The notes beneath the pieces are model-generated. The model searched no databases. It was not told where the DNA came from and saw only the letters and a program-made list of their open reading frames with translations. Shown in pieces: positions 33,093-45,640 of a stretch of 64,000 nt of DNA. The stretch is from Ascidia mentula (Eukaryota; Chordata; Ascidiacea; Phlebobranchia; Ascidiidae). The position numbers and the translations under genes were made by a program. The stretch spans positions 5,035,001-5,099,000 of the forward strand of contig OX387202.1 of the NCBI GenBank assembly GCA_947561715.1, read 5' to 3'. Every line of letters begins with the position of its first letter. The stretch's first letter is position 1.

Positions 33093-35284
33093 TAAAGTTG
33101 TATGAACCTGTTTTGGAAAGTTTATAGAAAGCATCGCAAAAAATACTTCTAGTTTGGCTTCATTCATCTTGCCATGCATTTTAATAAGCCTTTTGAAAAC
33201 GCGTGTCTAAACATTGAAAACTATTGCAAACATATATTGCATATACATTGAATTAGGTTCTAGCCTTTAGCACTATCGGTTACCAAGCAGATCCGTTTGG
33301 CCAGAGTGCGCTGGTTCGTCTCTGTTGTTCGGTACTCAGTAGAGGGTACCCAACGGATCGACGTCTACTGAAAGGTACCACAAAGTGGTAATTAGTGTTC
33401 CCGCTAGTGTAAAATCTAGGACAGTGCCACAGTCAACAGTTGCACTGGTGAAAACAAAACACAAGATAATCAGCATTTTAGCTCTGGTTTTCCTTTTTAG
33501 GCCTGTCAACTCGAGATATTTCGCACCCAAAAACACAATTATATACACAGATTAGAACACAATGACTATCCAAATATATCAAATGTAAATTTAGCACCCC
33601 TATGCTATCATTCCTGACTATTTTTGTTCATACAAGGTACACGTTAAGGCAAAATAACTTGTATATTTCGATGCGATCATACATCAAGCTGATAGTGGTG
33701 TAGTCGCTTGATATAGGCGAACAATTCAAACCTTTCCGGTCCAGACGATTTGTTTAATTTTGCACGGAGCTTGCCTGCAACACACTGATGAAAGTGGTGT
33801 AAGTTAAAATACCAAAATTATTTCGCTAAAATGACAGTAGTGTCGTAACAGTGCGTGTACAACCTGTCAGCAGCTCTCGTAGACTATAAATACTTCTCGG
33901 TAAATACACGTGACGAGAATCTAATGATATGTATGAATGGACACAAATATACGACAGTTGAATATGAGAAATTTGCCACTGGAACGGATAAAGCGTGCAT
34001 TTCGTTCCAGGCCGGATGTTTCCGCTATCGTGTATTTGATTTCCTATCATGTCTAAAACTTAGCTGCGAGAACTGCAGAGTAAATTTGTACCAATCTGTT
34101 TTCGAAAGTTCATGGGAAGTATCGTAAAAAATACTTCTAGTTTGGCTTCATTTGTCTTTCCATGCATTTTAACAAGCCTTAAAAAAACGCGTTTATATAC
34201 ATTGAAAACTATCGCAAACATATATTGCACTGATATTGAATTGGGTGTTAACATTTAGCTCTATCAGTTACCAAGCAGTTCCGTTTGGCCATAGTGCGCC
34301 TCACGCTGGTTCGTCTCTGTTGTTTGGTAGTATGGGGTAAACAGCGGATCAATGTGTACCGAAAGGTACCACAAAGCGGAAATCAGTGTGCACACAAGAG
34401 TAAAATCTAGCACAGTGCCAACAACTGCACTGATGGGACCTTACAGGTCTGACCACTGTTGTCCCGGAGCATGCTGATGAACGTGGTATAAGTTAAAGTA
34501 CCAAAATTATTTCGCCGAAATGACAGTCGCGTCGAAACAATGCATGTATGCCCTGTCTGCAGATCTCATGGATTACAAACGTTTCTCTGTAAACACACGT
34601 GACAAGAACCCAATGATATGCATGAATGGACACAAGTATAGGCAGTTAGATTATGAGAAATTTGCCACATGTGTTAACCAACTGTGTAACAATGTTGTGT
34701 TGGCAAAAAAACGACACATTTGAATGTTGAACAATCAACCCATGCTTTTATATAATCCGCACAACACATGTGGCTGATCTATTACTACAGAACACAAAGA
34801 CAAATCTATGCAAGCCGTGGTGTTAAATGAGTGTAAATAATAATAAATTCCAGTCCAGCAAAGCTGCAGCGTTTGTGATCGACAAGCCACGAAACTAAGT
34901 GATAATCGCGCAGGGAATTAAAATTTGCAGTTCAGATATGAAAGGCTTTGATAATTCGATGCCTAGAATTTGAAACCATTCAGTACCAAAACTAACAATT
35001 TTGACTGATGAAAATCAACAAATTATTGCATTACCTGACGTTGTAACTACCACGATGCAATGAGTTGATGTTTAAATTGGTCACACTAATGTATATGTTG
35101 ACTACAAGATTTTTGTCCTGTAAACAAGTATGTTTATTGGTATAACAAGTAGAAGCAAAGTTTATCGTGGTAATACCATCAATTGTGGTTCGTGGTAATT
35201 CTGTTGCATCACATTAGAAAAAACATTATCCGAATCATAAAACAAGAAATAATGAGGGAAATGCAAACAAAACAATAAAGCTGT
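33093..35284. other. mirror flanks of unit D joined by a chimeric junction
   Basis: To about 33976 the sequence follows the long-form mirror flank. It then jumps within GAAATTTGCCACTGGAACGG to the right arm of a short-form palindrome (CACTGGAACGG onward) and runs through a second complete mirror flank. Two stretches of the same flank are therefore present in tandem (33840-33976 and 34515-34670). This indicates unequal exchange between a long-form and a short-form unit. No gene is seen. Confidence 0.6.
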
Positions 35285-35640
35285 TCTGGCAAAAATCATC
35301 GAATGTTACACGAACGAATTCATACTGGGGAGAAACCTTGCAAATACAACATTTGTGATAAAGCTTTCAGTACATCAAGCTCCCGAACGATACACTTTCG
35401 AAATCATACCAGAGAGAAACCTTTCAGATACAATGTTTGCGAAAAAGTGTTCTAAAACTCGTTAACAATTGATAATCCATCAACGATTTCACACTGGAAA
35501 AAAAAACTTTTTTATGTAATATTTGTGAAAAGGTTTTTGAAACTTTCGAGGATTGAGAAAAGATTTGTCATAAAGCTTTCAGCTAATCAAGCCATTTAAA
35601 AAAACACATTCGAATTTACGTTGGAGAGACCATTTAAATA
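35285..35640 (+). pseudogene. plus-strand C2H2 finger relic (unit D)
   Basis: Same relic family as at 15737, more decayed: CKYNIC and RYNVC openings, a frame break at the second finger, and a deletion that removes the [17 protein letters not shown] segment. No long frame remains. Confidence 0.7.
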
Positions 35641-37319
35641 CAACATTTGTTAAAAATATTTTAAATTTCTCCATCCATTAAAATTCAACCATAGAACGCA
35701 TACAGGTAATAAACCACATTATTGTAAGATTTGTTATGAAACTCTCACTGAAATCAAACAATCAAGAGTACAAATTAACTCATATTGGAGAAAAAACATT
35801 CAAATGTAACGTATGTGATAAAGCTTTCTGCAGTTTTTTCTCTTACCAAAATCTTGTTGGAACCCAAGGAGTGGAACTGTTTTAGATGTTCTATGGGAAT
35901 GCAAAATATTTGTAAATTGAAAAACAGTATATTTTTCATCATTTCGGGAGAAGTATATCGTACGTAGAATGAAGTCCGCCTTTGTCTCATTGCAAGTTTT
36001 GATGGTGAACGAATTTCTAGTCGTTTGCAATAGCATTTATACTTTTGAAAGCTTGTCAGTCCTTTTGTTGGCTACGTTTGCTCGGCCATTATATATCACA
36101 GAGTTTAATACAGTTCCGAGACAACGTTACAATTTTCACAATATAATGTTGTCACTAGTGGGCGTTGGATGTCTGGAGCTGGATTGAAAAACAACCTATC
36201 ATGTTTGGAAGGCCAGAGTGAACACATTTCTCTACAAATTTGATGTACATTTTTACAATTTTTCCTTAAGGTGCATGTAAAAAAAATTAAATTAAAAAAT
36301 AATTATACTATGAAATGGTCATTGCTTTATTCATTTTTGGCGGAAAAAGGTAGCTTGATACGACAACAGGTTTTTGAGATACAGCTGATCAATGTTGCGT
36401 TTTTGGCCGTTTCTATCGTAATCGTGCGAAATCGAGAATATTGTTGCGTGACGTCATACAAGGCGCTTCAGTCGTAAGGGAGCTGCCAGAGAGGCTTATA
36501 CAGGACCACAACTAGTGAAGAAGTGCAACAAACGGATTTTGATTGTTTTTTTAAAATGCAAACGGAGGGCGGCTGGTTTGACCTATTAGGTCTTGTTTAG
36601 TTTCGTTGTAATGAAAACTGTTGCTGGGACAAGGTGCTTTTGTGGTCAAACCTTATGTGATGTCATATTTTTTGAGTCTTAAATTCAAGGCATTGATGAT
36701 TGCTAACATCAGACATAGACTTTTCAAAAACGTCAATTAGTACTTATTGAAGCATTTTCATTTTGTCCACTCCCGGCAGAAGATAAGTAATTTAATATTG
36801 GGGCTGGCAAACATCGCCTTGAAAAACAGACCAAACCTACTGAAACGATATGGAGCTTAATTAGTTGTAGTTTAAGTACAATATTGGTATAAAATCCGCT
36901 ACAATCAACTACTAGTTTACAAATTTTAGAGATAACAAATATTATGAAATCATGAAAAAGTAATGACATGACACATCAGAGTGACACATTTTTGTATCAT
37001 GTTTGACATTTGTGGTACCCTTATTTAACAGTCGCCCTAAGTTTGAAACTATTCGATATCAACAATATAAGACGGTTTTCCTATGCAAACAAGGTATTTT
37101 TTTACTTTGACGGAGAACCGAAATACTTTGAAAATATATATATTGTGGATGTAACTTTAGTATTACGCAAAGTTGCCATGGCCAAATAGACGACCAAGCA
37201 AACATCCGGCCTAGAACGCAATGATTTTATCCGTTCTGGTGATCAAACAAGGCTCATTCGGACTCACACTGGAGAGAAACCATACAACTGCGCAATATGT
37301 TCAAAAATGCTTTTCTTTT
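35641..37319. other. tail blocks T and L (unit D)
   Basis: Repeat sequence. Eroded fingers near 35715-35860 (CKICYETL, CNVCDKAFCSFFSYQN). Block L has the half finger near 37200-37300 with an intact [12 protein letters not shown] continuation. No gene is seen. Confidence 0.5.
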
Positions 37320-38466
37320 TACTGCCAGGCATAGTAACTAATGAGGAATTGCTCTTCTGGTACTTAAGTTTCTAAAGTGTTTATTTGAAACCGACGTTTC
37401 GTCTTCCATCCGGCGAGACTTCCTCAGGGTTTTGTCAACATTAATCCACCAAGCGCACAAACACTAAAAACGCAAGAAAAACACAAGAAAAAAGGGAATG
37501 GATAACACTGGCGCCGCTTGTATCGTCACGTGACCAAGTGTGTAGCTGGGCGTATCACTTACAACAAGTTGTTGTAAACCGCTGGAAAGTACACACATTG
37601 CTCCTTATCATTCACGCAATGGTTGTTTTTTGGATGTTGAGTGTTTCCAGGAATATACGTTTTGTGTGGTCCTTGGCAATAGCGGATGATGAGTGTATGG
37701 TGTCCTTTGACGTGGTGTCTCTTTTCACCAATGTGCCAATATGGGTAGCTGTTACTAATGTCGTGGCACGCTTAGAGGTTGACAGTAATCTTGAGCAGTG
37801 CATGTTGCTATCCTGTGAGGATATCGCAGAAGGGAAGAAATTATGTTTAAACGCCCCTATTTTTCCTTTCGCGGTGTGTTTTACCAACAGGTGTTTGGTA
37901 CGGCGATGGGATCTCTTATCTCTGTGGTAGTGGCGAATGTAGTAATGGAAACAATCGAGGATAAGGCACTCGCCACTTTTGCGCATCCTCCCTGTTACTG
38001 GAAGCGTTATGTCGACGACACCTTCGCCATCGTTGATGAAGCACAGCTCTAGTTGATCCTTAACCACATTAACCGTGTGGAAGATTCCATCAAATTTACT
38101 TCAAAAAGGGAAAGGGGTGGTACACTACCATTTTTAGATACGGAGGTTATCCGTGATGAGAATGGTTTGATCAGCACTCGTGTGTATCGCAAGCCGACGC
38201 ACACCAATCGGTACCTATCGTTTAAGTCGGCACATCCGATATAGCACAAAACAGCGGTAGTGCGGTCGCTGATGGATAGAGACGAGGCTCAGGTTTGCAG
38301 AGAAGAAGACCGTGAAAAAGAGGTGAAGTTCATCAAGAATGCACTGCGGAAGAATCTGCATCTGTTATGGGTGTTTAGAAGAAAGCCCGCGGTCGAGCCA
38401 CAAGAAACAGCGCCAACTACCGGTACGATCGTTTTGCCACACGTTCTTCTTGTAAAAACCTTATAA
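37320..38466 (+). mobile_element. Penelope-like element fragment PLE-A, copy 4
   Basis: RT pieces at 37538-37930, 37843-38052, 38053-38244 and 38260-38466, with YVDDTF present and the same outer truncations as the other copies. Several interruptions. The antisense hammerhead-like motif at 37388-37432 has a complete five-pair helix I (AAACC/GGUUU). Confidence 0.8.
37388..37432 (-). ncRNA. hammerhead-ribozyme-like motif of PLE-A (copy 4, antisense)
   Basis: AAACC, CUGAGGA, extra A, helix II starting GUCU with AGAC, GAA, ACGU, C, GGUUU. All elements match copy 6, making these two the best-preserved PLE-A motifs. Confidence 0.6.
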
Positions 38467-40735
38467 TTTCAACAAAAAAAGATCTCTCCATACTTTCTCT
38501 ACAGAGTGCAAGCAACAACATCGGCCAAGCTGTAGCACTTTGCGTTTTCTTCAAAGCCTGATATCAATTGCATGATAACTTTATCAGTTGTTTTAGCAAA
38601 GTCAGTCAAACACCCGATCCATATATCAAGAAAAAACCTTATTGGAATTTGTGAGTAGGGTAACCTGGGTTCGGATTCCGTTGCGGACAAAAAAATCAAA
38701 AAATATAATAAAAAAGTTGCAATTCTATACAAACAAATTCCAATGTGATAAATGGCCAAGAAGAATTTCTACTTAGGCATCACTGTTTGAATAGTTTTTT
38801 TTATCTAGTGAAGTTTATTTTTAATTTCCAATATATACACTCGAATTTAAATTTATGTGAGACATAAGTACTAAAATTCAGAAAAAACGATTTTCAGTCA
38901 TGAAGTTTTTAATATAGTTCCTAAGCCTGGAAAGGATTCGAAACTAACCTTCTCATTGATTAAACACTCCTTTAGTGATTCGAAAGGACAAAAGTTGTTC
39001 GTTATCTTTTGTCAAAAGAAGGTAATTGCTTATCCCACGTATTAAGTCTACAGTTAATGCTATGCAAAGGCCTCGAACACTATGTTTGTAAACAGTCTGA
39101 ATTGTGTGAAGCCTTCTATTAGCACAACTAAAACACATTTAGATAAACGTGTGTGGATAAGCAGGCGGCTAAGTCGCAGATAAAGATCAAGACGTTCCCA
39201 ATAAGGTCGTTGATTCGTTGCTTTGAACGTGATGCAATATAGGGCGTTCGACATGAAGGTGATTTGCACACAACGATCGTTAACTGCACTCAATCCAAAA
39301 CCATAGATGGAAGTAACGTATGGGATATAGCTCGAGAAAATGTCAAAAATGACTACAGGAATCAACCTGTACAGGTCGGTTTATTTCAAAACCACACAAG
39401 CAAAAGCAATCAACTAGCTGTAAAGTTAAATATTTTTTAGGGCTGATTCCCACTGGCCAACGATAGGACAACGATTGGGAAATACCCACGCCGTGCCCGA
39501 TTTCACATAGGACACTGCAAAAGCGTATGTACACAGAAATACAATATTTGATAAAGTTCCAAGCACACAATCAATGCCAACACTTTAGAAATTCGTCCAG
39601 TTTGTTAAAACAATTCCAAAAGTGCTGCTGTAATGTTCACTATTATTACTGTATCCTATAATATAATGTTACTGTTGCGGCCAGGCATATAACATCACGT
39701 GATGTCACAAGCAGTCATGGATTTCAGAACATTTAATTTTTTGCCCGCTAAAAAGGCTGGTTGGCAACCGTGGCCTTCGGTCGCCATCGCAAGCGATAGC
39801 AACCAGGTGATAGTGGGTAGGTGAGATACGCCCGTCTTATCGCGGACAAGATGCCTGCAGGGTTCGTTCAAACCGCATTGAACTGGGGTTCGAGGACATG
39901 CATTCAAGCAAGAGATAAGCTCTCTGTCTGAAAAATTGAAGGAAGCCAGGAACAAAATCCTCCGTCGCAAAAACACCAGAGAACCGACTACCTATAGGGA
40001 GCAGATGGGTAGCAGGTACAGTGGTTTTAACCCCGGCCGACAACTTGGTTCGGATAATTGGTCGCGTATCAGAATCAGAGCCCTGTGTGGAGCCATAGCA
40101 CACTCGGGTATGCAACACCTATTTAGTTTCAAAAATCTGAGACGCATTAGACGTAATGTTTCGAATTTTCTCTCAATGCTGCAACCAAGCATGAAGTCCA
40201 ACCACCTGTTTTTGTTTAAGTTTATATCTTTACGTAATGTGCTGACATAAACACAATGTTTCCTTTCCATCTAATAATTTAACAGTGTTTTAAAACTATA
40301 TGGGGTTACTGCTATTTGATTCGTTGTAGAAATTCAGTTGTTGTTAATTGGCGAAATTGGGAAAATAAAGCTTATGTCAACAACACATGCCTTTGTTACA
40401 AAATTTTGAATCAGTCCGAAAAGTTCTCAGTAACCTGCACGAAAATATTTTTCAACTTACATCTGTTAAATTTGCTTTTCATGCATCGTAACAGAAATCA
40501 TCAGTATTTATATTTGCATGACTGTGATTGACCTTGTTTTTTACAAAAATAATTTCAAAACAGTCTTCAGATAAATCATCCACACGAAGATTCCAAATTG
40601 TGTTAATTCAAGTTTGTCCATTTCGAAATATCAGAACGTGCAGAAAGATGTCGCCTTTGACAAAAAAGATTTGTCACATAAGTTACAGTTGAGTTTTTTT
40701 ACTAAAAATTAAAATATTTTTCACAAAATTTGCAT
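38467..40735. repeat. blocks M and N (unit E)
   Basis: M with its recurrent minus-strand frame (39060-39365), then a full N from about 39441. N here has open frames on both strands of about 93-104 codons (for example 39936-40250 on + and 39992-40270 on -). They overlap each other and are broken in sister copies, so neither is called. Confidence 0.5.
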
Positions 40736-41335
40736 TTAAATGGTCTGTCCAGTGTGAGTTCGAACGTGTGTCCTCAAATGGCTTGATTGACTGAAAGCTT
40801 TATCACAAATCCTGCATTTAAATGGTTTCTCTCCAGTGTGAATTCGCTGATGAATCTGCAATTGTTGACGAGTTTTGAAACATTTTTCGCAAATATCACA
40901 TCTGAAAGGTTGTTCTCCTGTATGAATTCGAACGTGTGCCGTTCGAGAACTTGATTGATAAAAAGCTTTATCACAAATCTTACATTTAAATGGTTTCTCT
41001 CCGGTATGAATTCGAAAGTGCTTCGTTTGAGAGCTTGATGTAGTGAAAGCTTTATCACATATGTTACATTTAAATGGTTTCTCTCCAGTGTGAATTCGTT
41101 CGTGTACCATTCGATGACTTGATGTACTGAAAGCCTTATCGCAAATCCTACACTCAAATGGTTTCTCTCCAGTGTGAATTCGTCCGTGTACCATTCGATC
41201 ACTTGATGTACTGAATGCTTTATCACAAATGTTGCACTTGAACGGTTTCTCTCCAGTGTGAATTCGTAGATGTGTCTTTAGATAAGATTTCTTAGTGAAC
41301 AGTTTAAAACATAACGTGCACTTATAGGGCATCAT
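40736..41335 (-). CDS. seven-finger C2H2 zinc-finger protein (unit E)
   Basis: 199 codons, MMP plus seven complete fingers. Recognition residues (-1,2,3,6) are KSYT, TSDV, TSHV, TSSK, QSSA, TQQI and QSHT: identical to the unit A gene (4499-5098) in fingers 2-7, so the two probably see nearly the same DNA site. Differences cluster in finger 1 (CFKLFTKKSYLKT) and at the very end (TGQTI versus TGETI). The first finger resembles the unit D gene, suggesting local gene conversion. Arg sits at the helix Leu position in fingers 2, 3 and 5, Gln in finger 4. Flanking DNA from about 39785 to 42505 also matches unit A. Confidence 0.86.
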   Translation of the reverse strand: MMPYKCTLCFKLFTKKSYLKTHLRIHTGEKPFKCNICDKAFSTSSDRMVHGRIHTGEKPFECRICDKAFSTSSHRMVHERIHTGEKPFKCNICDKAFTTSSSQTKHFRIHTGEKPFKCKICDKAFYQSSSRTAHVRIHTGEQPFRCDICEKCFKTRQQLQIHQRIHTGEKPFKCRICDKAFSQSSHLRTHVRTHTGQTI

Positions 41336-42317
41336 TCTATAAACTTATTCAGAGCAATATTTCAGAACATTTCCCTCTTTAATTCTTCTTATATCTCAGA
41401 TGTTGTTTGATTCGTAAAAAGTTCTTCCACTGTGAAGCAACAGAATTGCCACTAACCCTAATTGAAGGTTTAAATCGATAAACTTTGCTTCTACTTGCTA
41501 TAGCAATAAATATTTATGCAGAACAAAATCCTGTAGTTAAATATACATTAATTAATTAATTAACAACAACTGGCTGCTTTATTGTTGATTTTCATCAGTT
41601 AAAATAATTAGTTTTGGTATTCATAGTTCCAAATACTAGGTATCGAATTATCTGTTTTCTGTCAATCTACTGCTATAATTTCATATACCTCCACATGCTT
41701 CCCACTTACTCTGCTAATCTTACTAGTCGTTCGTTCACACAGTTCCCTGTGCGATTTTCACATAGTTTCGTGTCTTATTTGTCACGAACGCTGCAGCTTT
41801 GCTCGACAGGAAGTTATTAACACTTTACACTCATTTAGCACCACGGCTTGCATAGAGTTGTCTTTGTGTTCTGTAGTAATAAATCAACCACACGTGTTGC
41901 ACGGACAGCAATGTTGCACCGCTATAATTTGTACACATTTTGTACCAGTTGTTAACACACGTGCAAATTTATCATAAATTATCTGTTGTATATTTGTGTC
42001 CATTCATGCATATAATTGGATTCTCGTCACGTGTGTTTACAGTAAAATATTTGTAATCTTTTTTAATTATTTGAAACACGTTTTTAAACGGAACAAATAT
42101 ACCGAATTATTAATGTTAACACTCAACACTCCGTTTAGAATGTATAACTGTGGTTATCAAAATCATCTTTACATCAATGTAGAAACAATTCCGTATAACT
42201 TAGTTGAAAATCATTCAGGCATGCCAAGATAAATGAAGTTAAAGTGTTTCCATGGCAAGCTTTCTATAAGATTTTGTTCACAGCTTAATTGATATACACT
42301 GGAGATACAACATTACC
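41336..42317. other. 5' flank of the unit E zinc-finger gene
   Basis: Common 5' flank, nearly the same as 5099-6084, with a CACGTG pair near 41958 and 42028. The frames at 41614-41820 and 41996-42232 are shared shadows. Confidence 0.5.
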
Positions 42318-42513
42318 CTGCAGTTCTCACAGCTAAGTTTTAGTCATGATAGGAAATCCTTCTACACGATAACGGAAATATCAGGCCTGGAACGAAATGC
42401 ACGCTTTATCCGTTCCAGTGATGGAACAAGGCACATTCTGACTCACAATGATGAGAAACCATTCAAGTGCGCAATTTGTTAAAACTTTCCTTTTTTAACA
42501 AATTGCACAGTTG
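42318..42513. repeat. half palindrome (unit E), right arm deleted
   Basis: The left arm runs from CTGCAG at 42318 to the axis (AACAAATTGCACAGTTG), then the sequence jumps at about 42513 into the distal mirror flank (TGTTAAATGAGTG). The right arm and about 1.2 kb of mirror flank are lost compared with units A and B. Confidence 0.7.
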
Positions 42514-43000
42514 TGTTAAATGAGTGTAAATAATAATAACTTCCTGTCCAGCAAAGCTGCAGCGTTTGTGACCGGCAAGACACGAAACTATGTGAAAATC
42601 GCGCTGGGAAGTAAAGTTTGCAGTTCAGATATGAAAGGCTTTGATAATTCGATGCCTACAATTTGAAACCATTCAGTACCAAAACTAACAATTTTAACTG
42701 ATGTAAATCAACAAATTATTGCATTACCTGACGTTGTAACTGCCACGATGAAATGAGTTTATGTTTAAATTGGTCACATTAATGTATATGTTGACTACAA
42801 GATTTTTGTCCTGAAAAGAAGTATGTTTATTGGTATAAAAAGTAGAAGCAAAGTTTATCGTGGTAATACCATCAATTTTGGTTCGTAGCAATTCTGTTGC
42901 TTCACAGTAGAAAGAACATTATCCGAATCATAAAACAAGAAATAAAGAGGGAAATGCAAACAAAACATGTAAAGCTGTTCTAGCACATGTCATCGAATGT
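42514..43000. other. remnant mirror flank (unit E)
   Basis: Distal part of the mirror flank only, matching 34830-35280. No gene is seen. Confidence 0.5.
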
Positions 43001-43330
43001 TACACGAACGTATTCTTACTGGGGAGAAACCCTACAAATACAACATTTTTCATAAAGCTTTCAGTACATCAAGCTCCCGAACGATACACTTTCGAAATCA
43101 TACCAGAGAAAAACCTTTCTGATACAATGTTTGCGAAAAATGTTCTAAAACTCGTCAACAATTGATAATCCATCAACGATTTCCCACTGAAAAAAAAAAC
43201 TTTTGGGTGTGATATTTGTGAAAAGGTTTTTAAAACTTTTCGAGGATTGAGAAATGATTTGTGATAAAGCTTTCAGCCAATCAAGCTATTCAAAAAAAAC
43301 ACATTCGAATTTACGTTGGAGAGACCATTT
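43001..43330 (+). pseudogene. plus-strand C2H2 finger relic (unit E)
   Basis: Decayed copy of the common relic, with several frame breaks. The same central deletion seen in unit D (GGLRKH segment lost) is present, so units D and E share this ancestor. Confidence 0.7.
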
Positions 43331-43649
43331 AAATACAACATTTGTTAAAAATATTTTTAATATCTCCATCCATTAAAATTCCACAATCGAACGCATACAG
43401 GTAATAAACCATATTATTGTAAGATTTGTTATGAAACTCTCACTGAAATCAAACAATCAAGAGTACAAATTAACTCATATTGGAGAAAAAACAGATTTCT
43501 GAGATACAGCTGATCAAAGTTGCGTTTTTGCCGTTTTTATCGTAATCTGCGAAATCGAAAATATTGTTGCGTGACGTCATACAATGAGCTCCAGTCGTAA
43601 GGGAGCTGCCAACGAGGCTTATGCGTAGGAATGACCAGCGAGGTCAATG
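43331..43649. other. truncated tail block T
   Basis: The tail jumps at about 43493 (GGAGAAAAAACA joined to GATTTCTGAGATACAGC), losing some 0.5 kb, and again near 43645 (GACCAGCGAGG joined to TCAATGCCTGA), losing all of block L and PLE-A. The second junction is identical to the one at 46288. Confidence 0.6.
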
Positions 43650-44540
43650 CCTGATTTCAATTGCATGATAACTTTATCAGTTGTTTTGGCAACGTCAGTC
43701 AAACGGCCGATATATATAACAAGAAAAAACCTTATTGGGATTCGTGACTACGGTAACCTGGGTTCGGATTCCGTTGCGGACAAAAAAAAAATAAGAAAAA
43801 ATGGTGCCATTCTATACAAACAAATTCCTATGTGATAAATGGCTAAGAAGAATTTCTACTTAGGCATCACTGTTTGAATAGTTTTTTTTATCTAGTGAAG
43901 TTTATTTTTAATTTCAAATATATACACTCGAATTTAAATTTATGTGAGACATAAGTACTAAAATTCAGAAAAATATGATTTTCAGTCATGAAGTTTTTGA
44001 TATAGTTCCTAAGGCCTGGAAAGGATTCGAAACTAACCTTCTCATTGATCAAACACTCCTTTAGCGATGCGAAATGACAAAAGTTGTTCGTTATCTTTTG
44101 TCAAAAGAAGGTGATTGCTTATCCCACGTATTAAGTTTACAGTTAATGCTATGCAAAGGCCTCGAACACTATGTTTGTGAACAGTCTGAATTGTGTGAAG
44201 CCTTCTATTAGCACTACTAAAACACATTCAGATAAACGTGTGTGGATAAGCAGGCGGCTAAGTCGCAGATAAAGATCAAGACGTTCCCAATAAGGTCGTT
44301 GATTCGTTGCTTTGAACGTGATGCAATATAGGGCGTTCGACATGAAGGTGATTTGCACACAGCGATCATTAACTGCACTCAATCCAAAACCATACATGGA
44401 AGTAACGTATGGGATATAGCTCGAGAAAATGTCAAAAATGACTACAGGAATCAACCTGTACAGGTCGGTTTATTTCAAAACCACACAAGCAAAAGCAATC
44501 AACTAGCTGTAAAGTTAAATATTTGTTAGGGCAGATTCCC
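43650..44540. repeat. block M, extra copy 1
   Basis: Block M without an upstream PLE-A and without a zinc-finger gene after it. It carries the recurrent minus-strand frame (44149-44454). It ends a few bases into block N at about 44540, where the sequence jumps to a palindrome right arm. Confidence 0.55.
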
Positions 44541-45640
44541 ACTGGTTAACGACTGGTTAACAAGCAACATTCTGACTCATACTGATGAGAAGGCTGTATG
44601 TTTCCGCTATCGTGTATTTGATTTCCTATCATGACTAAAAATTAGCTGCGAGAACTGCAGAGTACATTTGTACCATTCTGTTTTCGAAATTTCATGGGAA
44701 GTATCGTAAAAAATACTTCTAGTTTGGCTTCGTTTATCTTTCCATGCATTTTAATAAGCCTTACAAAAATGCGTTTATATACATTGAAAACTATTGCAAA
44801 CATATAGTGCACTGATATTGAATTGGGAGTTAACATTTAGCTCTATCAGTTACCAAGCTGTTTCGTTTGGTCATAGTGCGCCTCACGGTGGTTCGTCTCT
44901 GTTGTTTGGTAGTATAGGGTAACCAGCTGATCAGCGTGTACCGAAAGGTACCACAGAGCGGAAATCAGTGTGCACACAAGAGTAAAATCTAGCACAGTGC
45001 CAACAACTGCACTGATGAGACCCTACAGGTCTGACCACTGTTGTCCTGGAGCATGCTGATCAACGAGGTATAAGTTAAAGTACCAAAATTATTTCGCCGA
45101 AATGACAGTCGCGTCGAAATGACAGTCGCGTGTGTTAACCAACTGTGTAACAATGTTGTGTTGGCAAAAAAACGACACATTTGAATGTTGAACAATCAAC
45201 CCATGCTTTTATATAATCCGCACAACACATGTCGCTGATCTATTACTACAGAACACAAAGACAAATCTATGCAAGCCGTGGTGTTAAATGAGTGTAAATA
45301 ATAATAACTTCCTGTCCAGCAAAGCTGCAGCGTTTGTGACCGACAAGCCACGAAACTAAGTGATAAACGCGCAGGGAGGTAAAGTTTGCAGTTCAGATAT
45401 GAAAGGCTTTGATAATTCGATGCCTAGAATTTGAAACCATTCAGTACCAAAACTAACAATTTTAACTGATGTAAATCAACAAATTATTGCATTACCTGAC
45501 GTGGTAACTACCACGATGCATTGAGTTGATGTTTAAATTAGTCACACTAATGTATATGTTGACTACAAGATTTTTGTCCTGTAAACAAGTATGTTTATTG
45601 GTATAACAAGTAGAAGCAAAGTTTATCGTGGTAGAACATT
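44541..45640. other. collapsed unit: palindrome right arm and mirror flank
   Basis: Short-form right arm from about 44590, then mirror flank. Two internal scars: a 17-bp direct repeat (GAAATGACAGTCGCGT twice, 45099-45131) joined to the distal flank, and a jump near 45633 from TTTATCGTGGTA to GAACATTTTTCGC, which removes the whole finger relic. No gene is seen. Confidence 0.55.

Noticed and set aside
39936-40270. Overlapping frames in block N considered as a possible DNA transposase
   Set aside because: No DDE or other transposase motif could be read, and sister copies are broken at different places.
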